Assembly: GCA_027443745.1 (NCBI GenBank)
Contig: DAIAZB010000680.1
Coordinates: forward strand, 1-6,469
Origin: Thiomonas sp.
GTDB taxonomy: Bacteria; Pseudomonadota; Gammaproteobacteria; Burkholderiales; Burkholderiaceae
Length of the DNA stretch: 6,469 bases
Direction: 5' to 3'
Below the pieces are notes generated by a model, which was not told the DNA's origin, did not search any database, and saw only the letters and a program-made list of their open reading frames with translations. The position numbers were made by a program, and so were the translations under genes. Shown piece after piece: positions 1 through 5,806 of the stretch; within the stretch, counting starts at the first letter, position 1; each line of letters starts with the position of its first letter.

Positions 1-809
1 TGGGGCTGCTGGAGCTGCGCGCCTTCGAGATGCCGCCGCACGCGCGCATGAGCGTGGTGCAGCAACTGCTGCTGCGGGCGCTCATTGCCCGCTTCTGGAA
101 CCAGCCCTACGCCGCGGCGCTGCAGCGCTGGGGCACGGCCCTGCACGACCGTTTCCTGCTGCCGACCTTCATCGCCATGGACTTCGACGACGTGCTCGCC
201 GAGCTGCGCGACGCCGGCTTCGACTTCGATCCGCAGTGGTTCGCGCCGCACCACAGCTTCCGCTTCCCGCTGCTGGGCGAATACGCCGCCAGCGGCATCA
301 AGCTCGACGTGCGCATGGCGCTGGAGCCCTGGCATGTGATGGGCGAGGAAACCACCGCCGGCGGCACCGCGCGCTATGTCGATTCCTCGCTGGAACGGCT
401 GGAGGTCAAGCTCAGCGGCATGGCCGACAGCCGCCATGTGCTGACTGTCAACGGTCGCGCCGTGCCGCTGCAGCCCACCGGGCGCAGCGGCGAGTTTGTG
501 TGCGGCGTGCGCTACCGCGCCTGGCAGCCGCCCTCCGCGCTGCACCCGAGCATCGGCGTGCATGCGCCGCTCACCTTCGACCTGGTCGACACCTGGATGG
601 AGCGTTCGCTCGGCGGCTGTCAGTACTTCGTCGCCCACCCCGGCGGCCGCAGTTACGACACCTTTCCGGTGAACGCCTACGAGGCCGAGAGCCGGCGGCT
701 GGCGCGCTTCACCGGCATCGGCCATACCCACGGGCGCATGGTGGTGGCGCCCGTCCGGCCCAGCCTGGAGTTTCCGTTCACGCTCGATTTGCGCCGGCGC
801 ACGGGCTGA
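1..809 (+). CDS. DUF2126 protein, C-terminal part (5' end outside window)
   Basis: The reading frame is open from base 3 and ends with TGA at 807-809, giving about 268 visible codons. It opens inside the block LELRAFEMPPHARMS and later shows HPGGRSYDTFPVNAYEAE (from about base 636) and a closing SLEFPFTLDLRR; I recognise these as the C-terminal signatures of the DUF2126 family. Family members usually run to about 1,100 residues, with a transglutaminase-like domain at the N-terminus, so most of the protein, including any catalytic triad, lies upstream. The ATG at base 30 falls inside the conserved block and is not the true start. The biochemical role of DUF2126 is not established. Its position 51 bases ahead of an ATP-grasp/alpha-E gene and a second transglutaminase gene is typical and suggests one transcription unit. 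Family assignment is firm; function is inferred only from context. Confidence 0.93.
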   Translation, partial: GLLELRAFEMPPHARMSVVQQLLLRALIARFWNQPYAAALQRWGTALHDRFLLPTFIAMDFDDVLAELRDAGFDFDPQWFAPHHSFRFPLLGEYAASGIKLDVRMALEPWHVMGEETTAGGTARYVDSSLERLEVKLSGMADSRHVLTVNGRAVPLQPTGRSGEFVCGVRYRAWQPPSALHPSIGVHAPLTFDLVDTWMERSLGGCQYFVAHPGGRSYDTFPVNAYEAESRRLARFTGIGHTHGRMVVAPVRPSLEFPFTLDLRRRTG

Positions 810-860
810 GCCCACGCCCGACCGGACGCCGGGCACCACCGACAATGTGACAATTGCTCC

Positions 861-3443
861 ATGGCAAGCCTGTTCCACACCGACCCCACCACGGATCCAG
901 CCGACGCCCTGGTCGACCTCGCGGCCGACCTCGCCTCGCCGGTGCCAGCCGGCCACTGGGATTCGCTGCGCTCACGTCTGGGCGACGGCAGCACCGGCGC
1001 ACCCCTGGCCCCGCACTGGGCCCAGTTCTTTCGCCAGCTCGGGCCTGGGGGCTTCGACGGTCTGCCGGCGCGCGAAGCCCTGCTGCGCCAGCAGATCCAC
1101 GACGACGGCGTCACCTACAACGTCCACGCCGACGCCGAGCAGCCCAGCCGTGCCTGGTCGGTCGACCTGTTTCCACTGATCGTCAACGCCGCCTCCTGGG
1201 CCCAAATCGCCGCCGGCGCCGCGCAACGCGCCGCCCTGCTCAACACCATCCTGGCCGACATCTACACCGGGCCGCAACGCACCCTGCGCGAAGGCCTGTT
1301 GCCGCCGGCGCTGGTGCAGGGCAACCCCGGCTATCTGCGCGCGCTGCACGGCCACAGCCCACCGGGTGAGCTGTGGCTGCACATCGCCGCGTTCGACCTG
1401 GCGCGCGGGCCGGACGGCAACTGGCGCGTGGTCAACCAGCGGGTGCAGGCGCCATCGGGCCTGGGTTATCTGCTGGAGAACCGCCTGCTGATCTCGCGCC
1501 TGTTCCCCGAAGCCTTCAGCAGCCTGCGGGTGCAACGCCTGGCCGCCAGCTACCGCCTGGTGATGGACACGCTGCAGCGCCTCGCCCCGGGCGGACCGCA
1601 GGCACGCATCGTGCTGCTCACGCCCGGCCCCTACAGCGAAACCTATTTCGAGCAGGTCTATCTCGCCCGCTACCTCGGCATCACCCTGGCCGAAGGCAAC
1701 GACCTGACGGTGCGCGAAGACCGCCTCTACCTCAAGACCCTGCGCGGCCTGGAGCCGGTGCACGCGGTGCTGCGCCGGCTCGACGACAGCTTTTGCGACC
1801 CGCTGGAGCTGCGGCCCGATTCCATGCTCGGCGTTCCCGGCCTGCTGCAGGCGGTTCGCGCCGGCAATGTGCTGCTGGCCAATGCCCTGGGCGCCGGCTT
1901 TCTCGAATCGCCCGCGGTGCACGGCTTCATGCCGCGGCTGTGCGAAACCCTGCTCGGCGAGCCGTTGATGCTGCCCTCGCTGCCCACCTGGTGGTGCGGC
2001 GAGCCCGGCGTGTGCGATGCGCCGCTGGACGATCTGCGCGCCTGGGTGATCAAGCCGGTGCATGCCGAATGCGGCTTCGAAGCCGCCGTCACCGCCAGCC
2101 TCGACTTCGGCCAACTGCCGGCGTGGCGCCGCCGCGTGCAGACCCAGCCGGCGCAGGTGGCGCTGCAGCAATACCTGCCGCTGCCGCATGTGCCGGTGTG
2201 GAGCGACGGCCGCATGGGTGCGCGCGCCGCGATGCTGCGCGTCTATGCCCTGGCCGACGGCCGCGGCGGCTGGCGCGTGCTGCCGGGCGGCCTGGTGCGC
2301 ACCGCGCCGCCCGGCGGCAACACGGTGTCGATGCAGCGCGGGGGCGGCAGCCAGGACGCCTGGATCATCACCGGCGAGGCGGTGGACGACAGCACCATGC
2401 TGCCCGCTCCCATGCGCCCGCAGGACCTGGTGCAGCGTCACCGCGCCGTCACCAGTCGCGCGGCGGAAAATCTCTTCTGGATCGGTCGCTACACCGAGCG
2501 CGCCGAGCACAGCACGCGTCTGGCCCAGCTCGCGCTGCAGGCGCTCTCGGGCGACGACGACCTCGGCCCGGCGGTGCATGCCGTGCTCGACCAATGGTGC
2601 CGCCGCAGCGGCCTGGTGGACTTGGACACGCCCCAACTTGCCGAGCAGCCACAGAGCTTCGAGCGCGCGCTCATTCGCGGCCTGGTGGCCGGGCGGCATG
2701 CCGGCGGCATCGTGCAGAACCTGCAGGCGCTGGGGCATGCGGCAGGGCAGGTGCGCGAGCGCCTGGGCGCCGAGCACCGGCAGTGGATCGGGGCCGCGGC
2801 CGCGGTCGAGATCCTGCCGCCGAGCAGCGCCCCGCAGCATGCCGATTGGCAGGAATGGCAGCCCAGCCAGGCGATGCAGGGGCTGGACCGCATCAGCGAA
2901 ATCCTCTGCGCCATCACCGGCGCGCAGACCGATCGCATGACCCGCGACGACGGCTGGCGCCTGCTCAGCATCGGCCGTCACATCGAACGCCTGATCCTCA
3001 TGGCCGATGCCCTGAACAGCGCCTTCGCCACCGGCGCGGTGCGCAGCGACAGCGGCTTCAACCTGCTGCTGCGCCTGTTCAACAGCATCATCACCTATCG
3101 CGCGCTCTACCAGAAGCGGCTGGAAGTCCCCCCCCTGCTCGACCTGCTGGTGCTCGACCGCGAGAACCCCCGTGCCCTGGGCTGGGTGGCGCAAACCCTG
3201 CAAGCGCGCCTGGCCAAGCTGCCCGGCAGCAGCACTGACCGCGAGGCCCTGCTGGCGCTCGCGCCCGACCCCGACGCCTGGCATCTGCCCGAGCTCTGCG
3301 TGCAGGACACCGCCCATCGCCACGCGTGGCTGGAACAGACTCTGACGCAGATCAGCGCCACCACCTGGCGCCTGTCGGACGACATCAGCCGCCGCTACTT
3401 TGCCCATGTCGGTGCGGTCGATCGCAGCCTGGGCGGCTACTGA
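861..3443 (+). CDS. Circularly permuted ATP-grasp / alpha-E fusion protein
   Basis: The 860-residue protein has two domains. Residues about 60-510 form a circularly permuted ATP-grasp domain: VTYNVH (84-89), QAPSGLGYLLENR (196-208), LTPGPYSETYFEQVYLARYL (253-272), RRLDDSFCDPLELR (305-318), VIKPVHAECGFEAAV (396-410) and WRVLPGGLVR (471-480). Residues about 525-855 form an alpha-helical alpha-E domain opening with SRAAENLFWIGRYTERAEHS (532-551). Many genomes encode these as two genes; here they are joined by a short linker. ATP-grasp enzymes activate a carboxylate with ATP and join it to an amine, so peptide or amide ligation is the predicted chemistry; the substrate is unknown. No signal peptide or membrane segment is seen, so the protein is probably cytoplasmic. 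ATG 861 gives a sensible N-terminus but lacks a clear Shine-Dalgarno sequence. A run of eight C at 3128-3135 lies inside the alpha-E part, and the frame is intact across it (EVPPLLDLLV). Confidence 0.93.
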   Translation: MASLFHTDPTTDPADALVDLAADLASPVPAGHWDSLRSRLGDGSTGAPLAPHWAQFFRQLGPGGFDGLPAREALLRQQIHDDGVTYNVHADAEQPSRAWSVDLFPLIVNAASWAQIAAGAAQRAALLNTILADIYTGPQRTLREGLLPPALVQGNPGYLRALHGHSPPGELWLHIAAFDLARGPDGNWRVVNQRVQAPSGLGYLLENRLLISRLFPEAFSSLRVQRLAASYRLVMDTLQRLAPGGPQARIVLLTPGPYSETYFEQVYLARYLGITLAEGNDLTVREDRLYLKTLRGLEPVHAVLRRLDDSFCDPLELRPDSMLGVPGLLQAVRAGNVLLANALGAGFLESPAVHGFMPRLCETLLGEPLMLPSLPTWWCGEPGVCDAPLDDLRAWVIKPVHAECGFEAAVTASLDFGQLPAWRRRVQTQPAQVALQQYLPLPHVPVWSDGRMGARAAMLRVYALADGRGGWRVLPGGLVRTAPPGGNTVSMQRGGGSQDAWIITGEAVDDSTMLPAPMRPQDLVQRHRAVTSRAAENLFWIGRYTERAEHSTRLAQLALQALSGDDDLGPAVHAVLDQWCRRSGLVDLDTPQLAEQPQSFERALIRGLVAGRHAGGIVQNLQALGHAAGQVRERLGAEHRQWIGAAAAVEILPPSSAPQHADWQEWQPSQAMQGLDRISEILCAITGAQTDRMTRDDGWRLLSIGRHIERLILMADALNSAFATGAVRSDSGFNLLLRLFNSIITYRALYQKRLEVPPLLDLLVLDRENPRALGWVAQTLQARLAKLPGSSTDREALLALAPDPDAWHLPELCVQDTAHRHAWLEQTLTQISATTWRLSDDISRRYFAHVGAVDRSLGGY

Positions 3444-3488
3444 GCCCGTCGGACTCAGACCCACGCCGCCGACCCACTGCATGCCCCC

Positions 3489-4427
3489 ATGATCCAGTCG
3501 CAAACCCCATCCGGCTCCAGACCTGCTCCGCGCCCGGGCGCGGCCGATCCGATCTACCGCGTCGAACACCGCACCGCCTACACCTACGAGGCACCGGTGG
3601 AACTGGCCCATCACCTCGCCCACCTGCGCCCGCGCGACGAAACCGCGCAGCAATGTGTGCTGCACGACTGCGTGGTCGAGCCCGCGCCCGACCACGCCAG
3701 CGTAGGCCAGGACGTGTTCGGCAACGCCCGCCGCCTGTTCGCCTTCTACACCCCGCACGACACCTTGAGCGTCACCGCCATCAGCCTGGTGCGGGTGCAG
3801 GCCCAGACTCCACCGGACTTCGCCGCCAGCCCCGCCTGCGACGCTGTGCGCGACCTGCTGCTGTACCGCGCCGGCAAGCCCTTCGTGGCGCAGGCCGAGT
3901 TCAGCTTCGGCAGCCATTTCTCGCCGCTGTTCGCGCAGGCCACGGCCTACGCTGCGCCCAGCTTTGCGCCCCGGCGCCCCGTGCTCGAAGGCGCGTTCGA
4001 GTTGATGCACCGCATCCATGCCGACTTCACCTACGACCCCGACAGCACCGAGGTCCACACCCGCGCGCCGCAAGCCCTGGAACTGCGCCACGGCGTCTGC
4101 CAGGACTACGCCCATGTGATGCTCTCCGCCCTGCGCGGCGTGGGGCTGGCGGCGCGTTACGTCGGCGGCTACCTGCGTTCGCGCCCGCCGCCCGGCGAAG
4201 CGCAACTGGTGGGCGCCGACGCCTCCCACGCCTGGGTGGAAGTCTGGTGCCCGGCCCACGGCTGGGTCGCGTTCGACCCCACCAACGACCGCCTGCCCGC
4301 GGCTGACTATGTGCGCGTAGCAGTCGGCCGCGACTTCGCTGACGTCTCCCCCCTGCGCGGCGTCATTCGCGGCGGCGGCGAGCACACGCTGGAGGTGGCG
4401 GTGCGCGTGAGTGCGGTGGAGGTGTGA
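3489..4427 (+). CDS. Bacterial transglutaminase-like cysteine protein
   Basis: This 312-residue protein begins with about 20 proline-rich residues, then the bacterial transglutaminase N-terminal beta domain (YRVEHRTAYTYEAPVELAHH, 23-42) and the core domain. The catalytic triad is visible: Cys204 in ELRHGVCQDYAH, His247 in DASHAWVEVW and Asp263 in AFDPTND. The fold is shared with papain-like proteases, and bacterial members may hydrolyse or transfer at amide bonds rather than crosslink proteins. No signal peptide is seen. It lies 45 bases after the ATP-grasp/alpha-E gene, and its product may process or release what the ligase makes; that is inference. No Shine-Dalgarno sequence is evident before ATG 3489. 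A four-codon reading frame (ATG CCC CCA TGA, 3481-3492) ends in an ATGA overlap with this start and might feed ribosomes to it. Copy 1 of the two-hairpin repeat begins eight bases after the stop. Confidence 0.95.
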   Translation: MIQSQTPSGSRPAPRPGAADPIYRVEHRTAYTYEAPVELAHHLAHLRPRDETAQQCVLHDCVVEPAPDHASVGQDVFGNARRLFAFYTPHDTLSVTAISLVRVQAQTPPDFAASPACDAVRDLLLYRAGKPFVAQAEFSFGSHFSPLFAQATAYAAPSFAPRRPVLEGAFELMHRIHADFTYDPDSTEVHTRAPQALELRHGVCQDYAHVMLSALRGVGLAARYVGGYLRSRPPPGEAQLVGADASHAWVEVWCPAHGWVAFDPTNDRLPAADYVRVAVGRDFADVSPLRGVIRGGGEHTLEVAVRVSAVEV

Positions 4428-4435
4428 CGCCCGGC

Positions 4436-4518
4436 TGAGAGCTCCCCCCAGGCCTGCCGCGATGCGTCAGGCCCCGGAGGGGGATGAGAAAACTTGGGGC
4501 TGCCCTGCGTTTTCTCAT
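4436..4518 (+). repeat. Two-hairpin intergenic repeat, copy 1
   Basis: This 83-base unit contains two adjacent hairpins. Hairpin A: GGCCTG (4451-4456), C, CGC, loop GAT, GCG, T, CAGGCC (4468-4473), i.e. a six-pair helix, one mismatch, then a three-pair helix. Hairpin B: perfect ten-base arms ATGAGAAAAC (4484-4493) and GTTTTCTCAT (4509-4518) around a 15-base loop, TTGGGGCTGCCCTGC. The two structures are 12 bases apart, counted from CAGG. The left end is TGAGAGC. An inverted copy lies at 5168-5250 and a diverged direct copy at 5724-5800. It sits just after the transglutaminase stop and could act on the mRNA end, but there is no U-run after the stem, so I do not call it an intrinsic terminator. 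Confidence 0.88.
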
Positions 4519-4667
4519 GCACGTGGATTTTCGGCGCCGCCACCGCCAGGCCGGCGTCCGCTCACACCCGATCCGCGTCCGCCGCGCACCGCGCTGTCGA
4601 TCCGGCCTGCGCTGGCGCGTCGTCATGGCAGGGCGAGGCCGGCGCCTTCCGCCCAGCCACCCCCGCC

Positions 4668-4672
4668 GGAGA
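4668..4672 (+). promoter_or_regulatory. Ribosome binding site for the YCII-related gene
   Basis: GGAGA lies five bases before ATG 4678. It fixes the start there rather than at an in-frame ATG at 4411, which would add 89 residues read through repeat copy 1 and would overlap the end of the transglutaminase gene. Confidence 0.8.
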
Positions 4673-4677
4673 CTGCC

Positions 4678-5097
4678 ATGCGCTACATGATCCTCGTCAA
4701 GTCCATCCCCGCCTTCGAGGCGCAGCACGAAGGCCACTTCGCGCCCGACGCCCAGGTGTTCGCCGAAATGGCGGCTTACCACGAGGAGCTCGCCCGGGCC
4801 GGCGTGCTGCTCGACGGCAACGGCCTCAAGCCCACGCGCCGCGGCTGGCGCGTGGGCTACGACGGCGCGCACCGCACGGTGATCGACGGCCCGTTCACCG
4901 AATCGAAGGAACTCATCGCCGGCTACACCCTGATCCAGGTCGCCTCGCGCGCCGAGGCCATGGAATGGGCGCGGCGCTTCCCCAACCCGGTGGGCGCCGG
5001 TCAGCCGGCCGAGATCGAGGTGCGCGAGTTGTTCGAGCCGGAGGATTTCGCCGCCGCCGAGGCGCAACGCCTGGGCACGGCGGGCGACGCACAATGA
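4678..5097 (+). CDS. YCII-related domain protein
   Basis: The 139-residue protein starts MRYMILVKS and carries the hallmark block VIDGPFTESKELIAGYTLIQV (split here as VIDGPFTESK, 68-77, and ELIAGYTLIQV, 78-88), followed by AMEWARRFPNP (94-104) and EIEVRELFEPEDF (112-124). This is the DGPFTE subgroup of YCII-like proteins, small alpha/beta-barrel dimers; members are often adjacent to an ECF sigma factor gene. The function of this subgroup is not established. No sigma factor gene is present here. The start is supported by GGAGA at 4668-4672 and by the conserved N-terminus. The gene is bracketed by inverted repeat copies 1 and 2 and lies 250 bases after the transglutaminase stop, so it is probably not part of the upstream operon. 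Family assignment is firm; any biochemical role is unknown. Confidence 0.93.
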   Translation: MRYMILVKSIPAFEAQHEGHFAPDAQVFAEMAAYHEELARAGVLLDGNGLKPTRRGWRVGYDGAHRTVIDGPFTESKELIAGYTLIQVASRAEAMEWARRFPNPVGAGQPAEIEVRELFEPEDFAAAEAQRLGTAGDAQ

Positions 5098-5167
5098 TGT
5101 CATCGCCGCGGTCGATCTGCCTGCCGCCGGATCGTCGTCGGTGCAGGGCGCGCATTCCGTGCGCCTC

Positions 5168-5250
5168 ATGAAAAAACGCAGGGCCGCCCCAGGTTTTCTC
5201 ATCCGCCGCGGGAGGCCTGACGCATCGCGGCAGGTTTGGGGACGCTCTCA
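5168..5250 (-). repeat. Two-hairpin intergenic repeat, copy 2 (inverted)
   Basis: This is the reverse complement of copy 1 and has the same 83-base length. A 21-base block covering hairpin A (5214-5234 here, 4453-4473 in copy 1) is identical. Read on the + strand, hairpin A is CCTG (5216-5219), A, CGC, ATC, GCG, G, CAGG (5231-5234). Hairpin B has arms 5168-5177 and 5193-5202 with a 15-base loop. One pair differs from copy 1; it is a G-U wobble if transcribed from the minus strand but an A-C mismatch from the plus strand, which fits the element having a preferred direction. It lies in the leader region of the GyrI-like gene and ends 16 bases before the start codon. Confidence 0.88.
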
Positions 5251-5254
5251 CGCC

Positions 5255-5259
5255 AGGAG
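5255..5259 (+). promoter_or_regulatory. Ribosome binding site for the GyrI-like gene
   Basis: AGGAG lies seven bases before ATG 5267, a textbook spacing. It decides the start against longer in-frame alternatives such as GTG 5141, which would read through repeat copy 2. The site begins four bases after the end of copy 2, so the repeat's hairpin A is close enough to influence access. Confidence 0.85.
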
Positions 5260-5266
5260 TTGCACC

Positions 5267-5800
5267 ATGATCGACACCCCCCGCATCACCCACGGCAAGG
5301 CCCAGTTCGCCGCCGTCATCGCGCTGGACATTCCGCGCGCGGAGATGCAGCAGGCCTTCGGCCCAGCGGTGCAGGAACTGCTGGACGTGTTGGCCGCGCA
5401 GGGCCTGCAGCCCAACGGCTCGGCCTTTGCCCACCATCTGCGCATGCCGCCCGGGCGCTTCGATGTCGAGGTGGGCTTTCGGGTCAGCACGCCGGTCAAG
5501 GCCGCCGGGCGCGTGCGGCCTGGCAGCCTGCCCGCCGCCACCGTGGCGCGCACGGTGTACCACGGCGGCTACGAAGGCCTGCCCGGCGCGTGGAACGAGT
5601 TCATGCAATGGATCGCCGCCCACGGCCACACCCCGGCGCAGAACCTGTGGGAGTGGTATGTCGTCGGCCCGCACCTCAGCCCCGACCCGGCGCAGTGGCG
5701 CACCGAACTGAGCCGGCCGGTATTGAGCCCCCAGGGTCGGCTCGCCAACCCGCCCCCCGGGGAGGTCAAGAAAACTTGGGGCGGCCCAGCGTTTCCTTGA
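5267..5800 (+). CDS. GyrI-like small-molecule-binding domain protein with repeat-encoded tail
   Basis: The 177-residue protein is a stand-alone GyrI-like (AraC effector-binding) domain over residues about 5-153. Supporting features are the N-terminal strand and helix (QFAAVIALDIPRAEM), the central FDVEVGFRV (65-73), ARTVYHGGYEGLPGAWNEF (94-112) and LWEWYVVGP (127-135), in which Glu129 matches the conserved ligand-contacting glutamate of the family. These domains bind small, often cationic or hydrophobic molecules; with no DNA-binding region present it is not itself a classical activator. The domain ends with the usual WRTELSRPV; residues 153-177 and the TGA are encoded by repeat copy 3 (tail LSPQGRLANPPPGEVKKTWG and the last five residues), so the original C-terminus was probably shorter. 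The stop lies six bases before the next gene, suggesting translational coupling. Confidence 0.9.
   Translation: MIDTPRITHGKAQFAAVIALDIPRAEMQQAFGPAVQELLDVLAAQGLQPNGSAFAHHLRMPPGRFDVEVGFRVSTPVKAAGRVRPGSLPAATVARTVYHGGYEGLPGAWNEFMQWIAAHGHTPAQNLWEWYVVGPHLSPDPAQWRTELSRPVLSPQGRLANPPPGEVKKTWGGPAFP
5724..5800 (+). repeat. Two-hairpin repeat, copy 3 (diverged, overlaps gene end)
   Basis: It has the same layout and orientation as copy 1. Hairpin A: GGGT (5734-5737), C, GGC, loop TC, GCC, A, ACCC (5748-5751). Hairpin B: arms TCAAGAAAAC (5766-5775) and GTTTCCTTGA (5791-5800), nine of ten pairs, with a 15-base loop TTGGGGCGGCCCAGC close to that of copy 1. Primary sequence in the arms has changed, yet pairing is kept: the outer three pairs of B and five pairs of A differ from copy 1 by two-sided changes. 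This supports selection on structure or independent members of a structured family. The last three bases are the TGA of the GyrI-like gene. Confidence 0.75.
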
Positions 5801-5806
5801 GAGCTG

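Noticed and set aside
972..4385. Minus-strand open frame of 1,137 codons opposite the ATP-grasp and transglutaminase genes
   Set aside because: It lies antisense to two genes with unmistakable family motifs. Its product is a repetitive A/G/Q/R/H/V-rich sequence without any domain. Both sense genes share one frame and have strong G/C third-position bias, which keeps this antisense frame free of stops.
4484..4518. Hairpin B of copy 1 as a rho-independent terminator
   Set aside because: The T-rich bases are part of the stem arm rather than a tail after a G/C-rich stem, and the following bases are GCACGTGG. It may still affect mRNA ends, but it is not a canonical terminator.
4411..4677. 89-residue N-terminal extension of the YCII-related protein
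   Set aside because: It would begin inside the transglutaminase gene and read through repeat copy 1. The conserved MRYMILV start and GGAGA site place the true start at 4678.
4519..4677. Promoter or RNA gene in the gap before the YCII gene
   Set aside because: I found no convincing -35/-10 pair and no folded RNA signature in this G+C-rich stretch; only the GGAGA ribosome site at its end is supported.
5094..5171. 25-codon frame overlapping the YCII stop by ATGA
   Set aside because: The overlap resembles coupling, but the product (MMSSPRSICLPPDRRR and nine more residues) is arginine-rich without any recognisable feature and ends in the edge of repeat copy 2; no separate evidence of coding.
5141..5266. 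Upstream start for the GyrI-like gene
   Set aside because: The extra 42 residues come from repeat copy 2 and do not resemble the domain; AGGAG at correct spacing supports ATG 5267.
4436..5800. CRISPR array
   Set aside because: Only three dispersed copies in mixed orientation, with genes between them and no regular spacers.
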